Positions 1 through 8,660 of a stretch of 64,000 bases of DNA are shown here, piece by piece. Both the position numbers and the translations under genes were made by a program. Position 1 is the first letter of the stretch; every line of letters begins with the position of its first letter. A model generated the notes under the pieces. The model had not been told where the DNA came from, did not search any database, and worked only from the letters and a program-made list of their open reading frames with translations. This stretch comes from Candidatus Caenarcanales bacterium. Lineage in GTDB: Bacteria > Cyanobacteriota > Vampirovibrionia > LMEP-6097. The stretch is taken from assembly GCA_013216135.1 (NCBI GenBank), contig JABSOS010000002.1, positions 1-64,000 of the forward strand, given 5' to 3'.

Positions 1-214
1 CTGCATTCTCTAACTCCTTTTGTTTATTTACAAAGTTAGAAATATTGCACTGTTGCATTTCGGTTTAGAAAGAATCCTTTTGGCTAGTTTTTTGTAGTTG
101 AATTTTAGTTTTCATGCTAATATATTTCCTAATATGTATTTATGCGATATGAGTGAGGAAGCAGTATGCTTCATTAACTGGATAGTAGTGTTCGACTTTA
201 TTGAGGATTAAGAA
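1..214. other. intergenic leader at window edge
   Basis: No open frame or RNA gene is supported here. The right end holds the Shine-Dalgarno sequence GAGGA (203-207) of the following gene. Nothing else was recognised. Confidence 0.4.
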
Positions 215-1315
215 TTGCCTGAAGTTTTAACTGCTACTAATACGAATATTACGTCTAAAAAGGATTTGGCGAAGCCAAACCTTAATAATGCTTCTACTGC
301 TAAAGCTGAAGCTCAATCTCAGAACCTAGGTTCGCAAAGAGATAATTTAGAGAATTTATTTAATGCTGATGCTGATTTAAGTCAGGTACCAGATTTAGAA
401 AAAGATTTAATTGAAAATAATCAAGATTTAAACTCTGCTGTAGAAGAGTCTTTATCTGAAGATAAACCAGATAAATTTGGTGAAATGATAACGAATTTCA
501 TGAAAGTGGTTACCACTGGAGCTATTGCTTTTAATGGACTTTCAGCTGCAAATGATGGTGTTGAAGAAAAAACAGGGTCATCTCATCCTGTTTTCGGTAA
601 AATGTTTGATTCACTTGCTATGGCTGCAAATAAAGGTCAAGCAACTGGTTTTGGGGTGGATGTTTTAAAAGAGGCATTTGAAAGAAAAGACGCTACGCTT
701 TTAATCGCTGGTTTTGGTAAGGTTTTTCAGATATTAATGGCTAATTCTGAAGATTTTTTACAGCTAGGTGGAATCCAAACATCCTTTGACCAGCTTAAGC
801 CTGGTTGTGAAAAGTTAATTGGTAAGTCTAAATTTAATAGTTTTGGTGAAAGTTTTATGGAATATTTTAAAGCTATTAAAACTGTTGTCCAAGAGATGAT
901 TAAAGATCCTATGGGCTATTTAACACTTAATCCTAAAAGTGGGAAAGTTGAGCAAGTTTTGGTCCCAGGTTCTATGGTTATGCTTGGTGGAACTATTGGT
1001 TGTATGCTTTCAGGTGAGAATAAGGTTTTAAGAACTATTTCTTCAGTGTTTAGACATGTAATCGGTGGTGTGCTTGGCGGTGACGTTATTTTAGCGAGAA
1101 TAAGTGATAATAAAGATCTTAATTTATCTGGTTTACTTTATGGTGCTGCTTCTATTATCGATACAGCTGTAACTCCGCTTAAAGATAAACTATCAACCAT
1201 GGGACATAAGATTGCAAATATGATTTACTTCGGTGCTGAGTATCTGTTCTTAAAAGGTTTGAAGCAGGATGTTGAACATCAAGCTAATCCAGGTCTGGTA
1301 GCTCAGCCAGCTTAA
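215..1315 (+). CDS. hypothetical protein, 366 aa
   Basis: No family was recognised. The start is TTG at 215, preceded by GAGGA with about 7 bases of spacing; no better ATG lies in the N-terminal part. The first ~90 residues are polar and rich in Asn, Thr, Asp and Glu, like a disordered exported N-terminus. The rest is more hydrophobic, with a Gly-rich stretch around residues 248-290 (MLGGTIGCML, IGGVLGGDVI) that could be membrane-associated or form packed helices. No signal peptide is visible. Its 3' end overlaps the 3' end of the convergent PhoD-like gene by 32 bases, and no terminator hairpin is visible between them. Ordinary codon use for the window suggests a real gene. Function unknown. 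Confidence 0.7.
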   Translation: MPEVLTATNTNITSKKDLAKPNLNNASTAKAEAQSQNLGSQRDNLENLFNADADLSQVPDLEKDLIENNQDLNSAVEESLSEDKPDKFGEMITNFMKVVTTGAIAFNGLSAANDGVEEKTGSSHPVFGKMFDSLAMAANKGQATGFGVDVLKEAFERKDATLLIAGFGKVFQILMANSEDFLQLGGIQTSFDQLKPGCEKLIGKSKFNSFGESFMEYFKAIKTVVQEMIKDPMGYLTLNPKSGKVEQVLVPGSMVMLGGTIGCMLSGENKVLRTISSVFRHVIGGVLGGDVILARISDNKDLNLSGLLYGAASIIDTAVTPLKDKLSTMGHKIANMIYFGAEYLFLKGLKQDVEHQANPGLVAQPA

Positions 1316-2615
1316 ATTCTTTTATAGAATTAGTTTGAGATTTTAGGCTATAAAAGTTAACTGTATCTTTTTTTGTATTTAAGATTGCATAATTATGTTC
1401 GCCAGCTAAAACCCAGCTTCTATTTGGATTTTCTGATTTATTGACTAATTCTTTAGCTACTAAGCTACTGTGTATAGGTGAACTGGTTATTTCAAATATA
1501 TTTGCTAAGTCTTTTACCGATTGAATTTCTGATATATGTCTATCTCCAGAAATCAAAGTGATATTTTTGCCTTTGTTTGCCGATAAGCTTCTTAGAGTTT
1601 TTTTAAACTTGATGAATTTTTCTGGATGATTACCTTCAAAAGATTCAAATCGATGATAAGCCCCCTGGAATTGATCTCCAGAAACTAAATAGAGTTTATC
1701 TGGAGAATCTTTTAATTCATTTTTAAACCAATTCATTTGTTCTCTTCCGAAGTGAAAACCATCTTTCTTATCATCATTATCCCTAAAACTTCGATTATCA
1801 AAGAAAATAAATTTTCTTTTGTTTCCTGTTAGTGACCAGGCTATGCCTGGTCCATTATTTGTAAGTTCTAGATTTTCATTCTGTGAAAAAGCTTTAAAGA
1901 CTTTTGTGGCTTCTTCTTTATGAATATAATCCTTGCCACCATTATTAAAACCATAGTCGTGATCATCCCAAATCATAGCTATAGGAATTAATTTATTTGA
2001 ATTGAAGATTTTGAGATTTTCTCTAGTTTCTAAGTACCGCTTCCAGAGAAGTTCTGGTGCTGAACCATTCTCTAGTTTTAAGCCATGGTCTACATAGCTG
2101 TTATCTCCGATCATGAAAATCATATCTGGACTTAGTTTTAATAGATTTGACCAAATAGTTCTTTGTTCTTTTTCATAGTGGTCATTCATACATGAAGTGA
2201 TAGCCATATTTTTTTGATCTGTAATATCTTTTAGGTAAAAACTTTTCACTTCTTTAAATTTTGAGCTTTTTATTTCAAGTGTGAATTCCTCGTCATGATT
2301 AAACTCTGTGTCTAAGTTTCTTAGATTAACTGAGACTTTATTAATTAAATTAGCTGGGATGAAATTATTCGATATTTTCTCTATCTTAATTAGGGAGTTG
2401 GGTATAAGCTTTATTCCTTGAGAGATTTTTAAGCTTATATCTTCGTCTGTGTCAGAGATTATATTAAAGCTAGTAAATTTTTTACTAGTAACTCCCTGCA
2501 TCACTTTAAAGTGCTTTTCACCTTTGATTAAAGAGCAGGAGCTTAAAGTAAATAGAAATATTAGACTAAATAAAAATTGTTTACGGCAGTAAATTAACTG
2601 CTTGATAAGGGTCAT
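1284..2615 (-). CDS. PhoD-like metallophosphatase, predicted lipoprotein
   Basis: Predicted secreted phosphodiesterase/alkaline phosphatase of the PhoD-like family. Seen: an N-terminal basic region, a hydrophobic segment and a lipobox-type LSSC, so the mature protein is probably lipid-anchored. Metal-ligand motifs follow in the usual order: C-x-N-D-H near the start of the domain, GDNSYVD, WDDHDYG, FFDNRSFRD, SGDQFQGAYHR and SGDRH. The family hydrolyses phosphate esters with bound metals; the exact substrate cannot be told from sequence. The ATG at 2615 was chosen because it gives a compact signal peptide; the frame stays open to an ATG at 2660 inside the upstream flagellin gene. It overlaps that flagellin by 35 bases and may be co-transcribed with it. 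It also overlaps the convergent upstream gene by 32 bases. Confidence 0.8.
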   Translation of the reverse strand: MTLIKQLIYCRKQFLFSLIFLFTLSSCSLIKGEKHFKVMQGVTSKKFTSFNIISDTDEDISLKISQGIKLIPNSLIKIEKISNNFIPANLINKVSVNLRNLDTEFNHDEEFTLEIKSSKFKEVKSFYLKDITDQKNMAITSCMNDHYEKEQRTIWSNLLKLSPDMIFMIGDNSYVDHGLKLENGSAPELLWKRYLETRENLKIFNSNKLIPIAMIWDDHDYGFNNGGKDYIHKEEATKVFKAFSQNENLELTNNGPGIAWSLTGNKRKFIFFDNRSFRDNDDKKDGFHFGREQMNWFKNELKDSPDKLYLVSGDQFQGAYHRFESFEGNHPEKFIKFKKTLRSLSANKGKNITLISGDRHISEIQSVKDLANIFEITSSPIHSSLVAKELVNKSENPNRSWVLAGEHNYAILNTKKDTVNFYSLKSQTNSIKEFKLAELPDLD

Positions 2616-4602
2616 TAAATTGATTTTCAATTGCATATGGATTAAAGTAAGTATCTGCAATTAATTTATCATCTAAAAATACTTTTGTATCTAACTTAGC
2701 TTCTTTTTCAGATTGAAGTCTATCAAATTCGCTCTGTACTCTTTGGGTTTTAGAGTCTAGTATCGCTTCCATTCTTATGATATTGTCTTTTATGGATTGT
2801 ATATTACTTGTTGTTGTTAGATCTGCTACCCCTGTGGTTCCAGCGTTATTAGTTGTGATATCAGAGATGCTAATCTTGTTTAGAGCAGAGAATGAACCAC
2901 CTCCAAGAGAGCCAGCTGCTACAGTATTAGTATTTAAATTTAAGGAAGTTTCTGATATTCCTAGCGCTGATAGAAAATCAAATTCTTGAGTTTTACCTTC
3001 TCCGTTATTGTAAGACTCTAGAGAATAAATGCTGTTTTCTGATACTACTGTAGAATAAACACCTGCAGCTTTGAAAACAAAGTTCCCTGTATTTAATTCA
3101 AAGGCATATGTAGCTCCACTGTTGCTTCCAGCATCATCATCTCCTGGTGCTCCTATGATTGCATAATCTCCTACAATTTTAACTCCAGCTCCATAGGAAT
3201 CGAATCCATCTAAATTACCAGGAGGTGGCACAAAGGATCTTTCTAATACAGGATTAGAACCACTTAGATCAAATAAAAATGCTTCACCTGCATAATCGTT
3301 GTCAGCCCAATCTCCTGTTGCTCCACCTCTGTATCCATAAGCTCCTACAAGTAATTTGTCGCCTACGACGTCATAATGCCATCCAAATCCATGACCTACC
3401 TGAGGATTAGGTGAATTTATTGTAGCTGTTATTTCACCAGTTTCCCTACTCATTACATACATTTGACCTTGTCTTTGGTTATATACTTTATTTTCAAAAA
3501 TAATACTTGTATCTGTTACTTTGAAGCCTGAATCCAGAGATCCATTGGGATTAACATGTTTTTTGATAAATTGACCATTATGGTCATATTCTATAGCCAC
3601 ACCATTTCCAGTATCCCTTTCATACTGTATATGAACAAAAACACTATCTCCTGCAAATTGAACACTGTTTCCAAAATTAGACCCAAGGGAACTTCCTCTT
3701 TCGACTCCAGTTGCAGCATCTTCATGAGTGAATGATGCTAGCTGCTCACCAGTATCCATATTGTACATAAATGCAGCTCCAGCGAAATTAAGATCTTCTA
3801 ATACAGATGGGTTTGCATCATAATTATTTGTTCCAATTAAAATTTTATTACCTTGAACATCAATTGCATGACCAAATCTTTCATTCATTACATCTGTAAG
3901 TGGTGAGACTATTTCGGTAATTAAACTTCGAGTGTCAGCGTCAAATATATAAACACTTCCATTATTGTCATTTAATCCTTCCGGGTCTTCATTATCATTA
4001 TTTCTTGCTGTGGCTACCATGTAATTTTCATCTACATATCTAACCCAAAACTGATCACCTTCATCTCCATTTGGTGAGAATATTTCACTAACTAGATCTG
4101 GTGTTCCTACAGGAATAGAACCCTGGGTGAAGTCTAAATTATAATTATCTGTACTTTTTAAACCTGTGTTTAAACCTAAACTAAAGCTACCATCAAAAAT
4201 ATTTTGACCTTTAATTTGAGTATTATCAGTTATGTCTTGAATTTGACTTACAAGTGAGTTAATTTCATCCTGTGCATCATTAAGCTGCGTACCTGATAAA
4301 GCACCATCGTATGCTTGTTGAACTAATTCTTGGATTCTATCTACATTATCTTTTACTATGTCAAAGCTTCCCTGTGCACTCTTTAAGCCTGTTAGAGTAT
4401 CAGTCATACTAGATTGAAGTTTACTTATATTCTGTGCTTCATAGAGCATATCTCTACTAGCTATAGTTCTAGAAAAACTATTCTGATCTTCAACAGAGTC
4501 ATTTAATTTAACAAAATTACTAGAACTAACCTTATGCATGGTAAGCGCGGTATGTACGCTTGCCTCGATTCTCATAGATCCGCCATTTATATTGACTGAC
4601 AT
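2581..4602 (-). CDS. flagellin-like protein with inserted FG-GAP-type beta-propeller (copy 1)
   Basis: 673 aa. The N-terminal ~150 residues are flagellin-like coiled-coil (TGLKSAQGSFDIVKDNVDRI, then Q-I-x-x-I-x-x-x-T-Q-I-x-G-x-N-I-F-D-G), as in the D1 domain. The last ~100 residues match the returning D1 helix (MEAILDSKTQRVQSEFDRL). Between them, about 160-540, lie seven related units of the type FG-x-x-V/I-x-x-x-G-D/N-x-x-x-I/V-G-A/T (for example FGHAIDVQGNKILIGT, YGAGVKIVGDYAIIGA), the pattern of FG-GAP/integrin-alpha-like beta-propeller blades. The expected place for an insert is the outward-facing D2/D3 position, so the propeller would decorate the filament. The extreme C-terminus lacks the usual Gln/Ala/Leu-rich D0 motif. 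ATG at 4602 has a strong AGGGGG Shine-Dalgarno. Paralogue of the 5373-7397 gene. Confidence 0.85.
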   Translation of the reverse strand: MSVNINGGSMRIEASVHTALTMHKVSSSNFVKLNDSVEDQNSFSRTIASRDMLYEAQNISKLQSSMTDTLTGLKSAQGSFDIVKDNVDRIQELVQQAYDGALSGTQLNDAQDEINSLVSQIQDITDNTQIKGQNIFDGSFSLGLNTGLKSTDNYNLDFTQGSIPVGTPDLVSEIFSPNGDEGDQFWVRYVDENYMVATARNNDNEDPEGLNDNNGSVYIFDADTRSLITEIVSPLTDVMNERFGHAIDVQGNKILIGTNNYDANPSVLEDLNFAGAAFMYNMDTGEQLASFTHEDAATGVERGSSLGSNFGNSVQFAGDSVFVHIQYERDTGNGVAIEYDHNGQFIKKHVNPNGSLDSGFKVTDTSIIFENKVYNQRQGQMYVMSRETGEITATINSPNPQVGHGFGWHYDVVGDKLLVGAYGYRGGATGDWADNDYAGEAFLFDLSGSNPVLERSFVPPPGNLDGFDSYGAGVKIVGDYAIIGAPGDDDAGSNSGATYAFELNTGNFVFKAAGVYSTVVSENSIYSLESYNNGEGKTQEFDFLSALGISETSLNLNTNTVAAGSLGGGSFSALNKISISDITTNNAGTTGVADLTTTSNIQSIKDNIIRMEAILDSKTQRVQSEFDRLQSEKEAKLDTKVFLDDKLIADTYFNPYAIENQFNDPYQAVNLLP

Positions 4603-4651
4603 TTTATCCCCCTAGTCAGAAAATATGAACTGTGCTAGTCCATATGTACTA

Positions 4652-4677
4652 TATACCCTTCGTGAATTTATCTTAAA
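4652..4677 (-). promoter_or_regulatory. candidate flagellin promoter (shared element)
   Basis: Read on the minus strand, a TTTAAG-type element is followed, 18 bases from its first base, by AGGGTATA, about 50 bases before the ATG of the propeller flagellin. The same arrangement with identical spacing and an identical AGGGTATA occurs before the short flagellin at 7493-7518. The TTAA/GGGTATA layout loosely resembles a sigma-28 flagellar promoter; which sigma factor uses it is inference. Confidence 0.45.
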
Positions 4678-4689
4678 CTTGTAAATATT

Positions 4690-4715
4690 AAAAAAAGGCT
4701 CACATATTGTGAGCC
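4690..4715 (-). terminator. rho-independent terminator
   Basis: On the minus strand, a perfect 8-bp stem GGCTCACA/TGTGAGCC with a 3-base loop is followed by seven T. It sits downstream of the 4749-5288 gene and upstream of the 4602 flagellin promoter, so it separates the two transcripts. It is immediately preceded by GCACTCCACACA, which also precedes the terminator at 18637. Confidence 0.85.
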
Positions 4716-4748
4716 TGTGTGGAGTGCGATTGTGAATTGTATAACTTT

Positions 4749-5288
4749 TTATGTGCTTTTAATTAATTCTCGAGCAAACTTTCTTCTTAAGTATTTTAGT
4801 AAGAATTTTGCTCCTTTTTGAACTAATTTTCCTTCTTCATCGATATTAATTAAACCGATATCTTTTTTACTCTTAATATAGAATGTTTTGCTTTTTCCAG
4901 ATGATGGGTTATAAATTTCAGTTAATTCACCAAATGGTGTTAGTGATGTTCTGAAGATACTTAAATCAGCGTTAAAAGACATAATTTCAGTAATTCTAAA
5001 TTCAGAATCGTATCTATAGATAACCTCACTATTATCATTCATGAATTTATGTTTAGTAGCTGATTTCCCTTGGTTAGTATTCACGAAAATCGTTTTAGAA
5101 CCTGTTTCTAAATACTTAACTGCTCTTAAGGCATCTCTTTTATTCTTTCTTAAAAGGTATGTAGAGTTATTCTGGTCCTTGTAAAAACCGATTTTATTTC
5201 CTTTACTATCCAATGTAAAACTAGTAAACAGCTCATCTTCTGTTCTTGAAAATAATTGTTTGATCTCATTATCAATTTGCTTTAGCAC
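4749..5288 (-). CDS. hypothetical protein between two propeller flagellins, 179 aa
   Basis: No family was recognised. It is basic, especially at the C-terminus (KFLLKYLRRKFARELIKST), with a middle rich in short beta-strand-like segments (YRYDSEFRITEIMSF, FGELTEIYNPSSGKSKTFYI) reminiscent of repeated beta-hairpins. The start is GTG at 5288 with GGGAG about 10 bases upstream. There is no signal peptide or membrane segment. Lying between two large flagellins in the same orientation and followed by its own terminator, it could be an accessory factor for those flagellins (chaperone, regulator or modification factor). That role is inferred from position only. Confidence 0.65.
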   Translation of the reverse strand: MLKQIDNEIKQLFSRTEDELFTSFTLDSKGNKIGFYKDQNNSTYLLRKNKRDALRAVKYLETGSKTIFVNTNQGKSATKHKFMNDNSEVIYRYDSEFRITEIMSFNADLSIFRTSLTPFGELTEIYNPSSGKSKTFYIKSKKDIGLINIDEEGKLVQKGAKFLLKYLRRKFARELIKST

Positions 5289-5372
5289 AATCTGTATCTC
5301 CCTTGTAATGATATATAGAAGAAAATACAGTCGAGTTGACTGCTAATTTCTTAACTTGTTCTTAATTAAAAT

Positions 5373-7397
5373 TTATGGTAAAACTGTCATAGCCTGGTAT
5401 GGGTCTGATGACTGAACTGATAAATCATATGGATTTAAAAATGATTGAGTTAATAAAGTGTTATCAATATGCTCTTTGGATTTTAATAGTGCAGCTTTCT
5501 CATCGTTTAACCTATCGAATTCGCTTTGTAGGCGATTTGTTTTAGAGTCGAGTATCGCTTCCATCCTTATGGTATTATCAAAGATTTCTGACATGTTACT
5601 TACAGTATCTAAAGTTGCTAATCCTGTTACACCTTTTATTGATCCTTGATTTTCAGAAACACTTATTTGATCTAAAGATGTAAGTGAAAATGCTCCTATT
5701 GACCCTGCTGCAACAGAATCTGTTCTTAAATTTAATCCTGATTCAGATACTGCTAAACCTGATAAAAAATCATATTCTAAACCTTTTCCTTGCCCACTAT
5801 TAAAGCTACGGTCATTTCCGAATAATCTATTACCGACTAAAGTACTACTTGTAAAACCACCAGCTTTAAAAACTAAATCTCCACTTGCAAAATCAAATAC
5901 ATATGTTGCTCCAGTATCTGTGCCGAAATCATCGTCCCCACCAGCACCTATGATTGCATAGTTACCTGTTAATTTTACAGATTCTCCAAATCTATCCCAA
6001 CCATCTAAACTACCAGCTGGTGGTGCAAACTCTCTTTCTAAAACCGCACCTGCTCCATCTAAGTCACTTATATCGTATAAATAAGCTCTTCCTTCATAGG
6101 ATGCGGGAGCAAGAGGAGCAAGTGTAGTTCGACCTGGAGCTCCAATTAGCATTTTATCTCCAAAAATTGAGATTCCATTACCGAATAACTGACCTTGAGT
6201 AACTAAATCAGGTGATTCGATTACAGCATCAATATTTCCTGTAGCTCTATCTATAATCTCTATCTTACCTCTGTTATCATCAAAGTTTGCGTTACCATTA
6301 ATAATTTTATCGTCAGTGATTTGAAAATTGAAACCTATTTCACTTAAACTACTAGTATGTGTTTTTATATGATTACCATTAAAGTCAAACTCTAAAAGTT
6401 CACCTGTTGATGTATTTCTTGCTCTTGGTAAAAATACAAAAGCACTATCCCCTTGTAATCTTACCTTTGACCCAAAATTACTTGGACTATTAGCACTTCT
6501 AGCACTAGGTGACCAAGCATCTGGGTGGGTAAATTCAGCTAGTTGATTACCATTAGTTATATCGTATAAAAAAGCGCTACCTTCATAGTTTTGGTCTTCA
6601 CTTCTAGCTGAACCATCATCATCGGATCTAGTTCCGATAATAATTTTGTCTCCTTGAACGTCAATGCTAACACCAAATCTTTCATTTGTTACATCTGTTA
6701 GAGGAGAAGTTATTTCTCTAATGAGATTTCGTGTTGTAGCGTTATATATATAAACACTTCCATTTACATCGTTCAAGCCCTCAGGGTCCTCGTTATTGTT
6801 AAGTGGTGCTGTAGCAACTATATAATCTTCATTTGCAAAACTTATATTAAAACCATCGTCAATATCACCATTACCAGCTACATATTCGTGCACCAAATCT
6901 GGTGCTTGTGCTGCCATGCTACCTGCTCCGAAATTTAAATTATAATTATCTGATGACGGACTGCCTGTATTTATATTCTGTATAAATGTACCGTCAAATA
7001 AATTCTTTCCATTTAATGTCGTGCTAGCAACTATCTCGTCGATTTGACTCACCAATGCATTAATATCACTTTGTGCTGCATTTAAATCGGTACCTGTAAT
7101 TACTCCATTGTAAGCATCATTTACTATCTGTTGTATTTCTTCAACATTAGACTTAACTATATCAAAACTACTTTTAGCTATATTTAAGCCACTAATTGTA
7201 TCTGCTATACCACTTTGAATAGTGCTTATATTTTTAGCTTTCCAGAGATTATCTCTACTTCCTATAATTCTTGAATAACTATTTTCTTCAGATTCTGGTA
7301 TATTTCTTTCTTGAAAGTTTCTACGAGGAGCAGTATAAGCAGTAACAGCGCTTACACCTTCAAAATTTACTGTATCTGATATGCCTATTCCGGACAT
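5373..7397 (-). CDS. flagellin-like protein with inserted FG-GAP-type beta-propeller (copy 2)
   Basis: 674 aa, a full-length paralogue of the 2581-4602 product with the same order: flagellin-type N-terminal coiled coil to about residue 150, seven FG-GAP-like blade units (for example FGVSIDVQGDKIIIGT, FGNGISIFGDKMLIGA, FGESVKLTGNYAIIGA), then the returning D1 helix (MEAILDSKTNRLQSEFDRL). Both copies conserve NNNEDPEGLND-x-NGSVYI and SPLTDV-x-NERFG almost exactly, while blades 3 and 4 diverge, as expected for a duplicated surface domain under diversifying pressure. The C-terminus ends in SSDPYQAMTVLP instead of the canonical D0 helix. A strong GAGGGGG Shine-Dalgarno precedes ATG 7397. The AGGGTATA element of the other flagellins was not found upstream of this copy. 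Confidence 0.85.
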   Translation of the reverse strand: MSGIGISDTVNFEGVSAVTAYTAPRRNFQERNIPESEENSYSRIIGSRDNLWKAKNISTIQSGIADTISGLNIAKSSFDIVKSNVEEIQQIVNDAYNGVITGTDLNAAQSDINALVSQIDEIVASTTLNGKNLFDGTFIQNINTGSPSSDNYNLNFGAGSMAAQAPDLVHEYVAGNGDIDDGFNISFANEDYIVATAPLNNNEDPEGLNDVNGSVYIYNATTRNLIREITSPLTDVTNERFGVSIDVQGDKIIIGTRSDDDGSARSEDQNYEGSAFLYDITNGNQLAEFTHPDAWSPSARSANSPSNFGSKVRLQGDSAFVFLPRARNTSTGELLEFDFNGNHIKTHTSSLSEIGFNFQITDDKIINGNANFDDNRGKIEIIDRATGNIDAVIESPDLVTQGQLFGNGISIFGDKMLIGAPGRTTLAPLAPASYEGRAYLYDISDLDGAGAVLEREFAPPAGSLDGWDRFGESVKLTGNYAIIGAGGDDDFGTDTGATYVFDFASGDLVFKAGGFTSSTLVGNRLFGNDRSFNSGQGKGLEYDFLSGLAVSESGLNLRTDSVAAGSIGAFSLTSLDQISVSENQGSIKGVTGLATLDTVSNMSEIFDNTIRMEAILDSKTNRLQSEFDRLNDEKAALLKSKEHIDNTLLTQSFLNPYDLSVQSSDPYQAMTVLP

Positions 7398-7492
7398 ATT
7401 TTCCCCCTCTTAAATATTTATGCCACCTTATTAACATATTTATCAATTATCTTGAAAATCTTCAATGTCACTAAATATTTAATAGCTAATAC

Positions 7493-7518
7493 GTTAAAAC
7501 TAGTCCATCTAGGGTATA
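7493..7518 (+). promoter_or_regulatory. candidate flagellin promoter (shared element)
   Basis: GTTAAAAC followed by ten bases and then AGGGTATA, ending 40 bases before the ATG of the short flagellin. Spacing and the 8-base downstream box match the element at 4652-4677. The nearby CTAGTCCAT also occurs, inverted, beside the other copy. Confidence 0.45.
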
Positions 7519-7558
7519 GAGATAATATCTTCAAATATATTTTGAGGAAGGGGGAAAA

Positions 7559-8488
7559 ATGCAGTCTTTAGTATTAGGAACAAACATCGATAGTTTAATT
7601 GTTCAAAGTTCACTTTCTACTCATACTAAGAACGTAAACATATCGACTGAAAGACTAGCTACCGGTTTTAGGATTAATAGACCATCTGATGATTCAGCGG
7701 GCTATGTTTATAGTGAAAAATTAGATTCAAGAATACGTGGTATTGATGTTGCACAAAGGAATATCAATGATGGTATTGCTTTATTAGATACAGCTGATTC
7801 ATCATTGACTACAGTTGTCGATAACTTACAGCGTATACGTGAGCTTGTAGTTGAAGCTGAAGGTGGTGGTCAGACACCTGCTGAGCTTGATGCAGCTCAA
7901 ATTGAGATTAATGAATTAGTTACTGAAATTGATGACTTAAGAACTAATACGCAGTTTAATGGAAACCTATTACTTGACGGTACCTTTAATACTGAAATTC
8001 AAATGGGACCAGATGGTGGGGACACTTATACAATTGATTTTTCAAATACCAATGCATTAACTTATGAAAGAATTAATTTAACTACAGATACATCTGTTAA
8101 TACTGGTACAGCAGCAATTGAAGGTGAAATTGGATTTGGTTCGCAGAAAGCTCTAAATGAGATTTCACTATCTACTACTGTTCAATCTTTAAGTGGTGCT
8201 ACAACAGGGGTTGCAGCTGGTGATATTACAGATTTAGATACCATGATTGATAATATTTCTGGTATGCAAGCAACTGTAGCTGCTAAGCGTAACAGATTAT
8301 CATCAGAGTTTAACTTTTTAACTGATGAAAAATTCAATTTAGAAGCTGCGAAATCAAATGTAATGGATGCAGATATTGCGTTAGAGTCTACTAAGCTTAC
8401 TGTTAACCAGGTATTACAGCAGTCTGCTGTTACGCTTTTAGCTCAAGCTAATGCTGCACCTAACTTGGCTTTGGCTTTGATTCCTTAA
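7559..8488 (+). CDS. fliC: flagellin (short, canonical ends)
   Basis: 309 aa, a minimal flagellin. The N-terminus has the conserved STERLATGFRINRPSDDSAGY signature, followed by NINDGIALLDTADSSLTTVVDNLQRIRELVVEA. The C-terminus has the canonical D0 region DADIALESTKLTVNQVLQQS then LLAQANAAPNLALALIP. The central variable region is very short, so this is probably the structural filament subunit while the two propeller proteins decorate or cap it. A GGAAGGGGG Shine-Dalgarno precedes ATG 7559. It is divergent from the propeller flagellin at 7397. Known of the family: exported by the flagellar type III system, polymerises by its D0/D1 helices, activates TLR5 in some hosts. Confidence 0.93.
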   Translation: MQSLVLGTNIDSLIVQSSLSTHTKNVNISTERLATGFRINRPSDDSAGYVYSEKLDSRIRGIDVAQRNINDGIALLDTADSSLTTVVDNLQRIRELVVEAEGGGQTPAELDAAQIEINELVTEIDDLRTNTQFNGNLLLDGTFNTEIQMGPDGGDTYTIDFSNTNALTYERINLTTDTSVNTGTAAIEGEIGFGSQKALNEISLSTTVQSLSGATTGVAAGDITDLDTMIDNISGMQATVAAKRNRLSSEFNFLTDEKFNLEAAKSNVMDADIALESTKLTVNQVLQQSAVTLLAQANAAPNLALALIP

Positions 8489-8512
8489 ATTATTTATCAA
8501 AAGTGAAATAAA

Positions 8513-8588
8513 TGGTGGACGGTACTGGACTTGAACCAGTGACCCCTTGCGTGTCGAGCAAGTGCTCTACCAACTGAGCTAACCGTCC
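8513..8588 (-). tRNA. tRNA-Val (GAC)
   Basis: 76 nt with CCA encoded. Acceptor stem GGACGGT/ACCGTCC, D arm GCTCAGTTGGTAGAGC, anticodon stem CTTGC/GCAAG with loop TCGACAC (anticodon GAC), T arm CTGGTTCAAGTCCAG. It lies downstream of panD on the same strand. Confidence 0.95.
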
Positions 8589-8592
8589 CAAT

Positions 8593-8621
8593 AATCAGAC
8601 ATCAAGTCTAAGTGTCTGATT
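8593..8621 (-). other. stem-loop between panD and tRNA-Val
   Basis: Perfect 9-bp inverted repeat AATCAGACA/TGTCTGATT with an 11-base loop. It has no clear U-tract on the minus strand, so it may be an RNA processing site or a weak terminator between panD and the tRNA. Confidence 0.45.
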
Positions 8622-8660
8622 AAGTCGTTAAATTATTATACTGCATATCCTAGAATGTAA

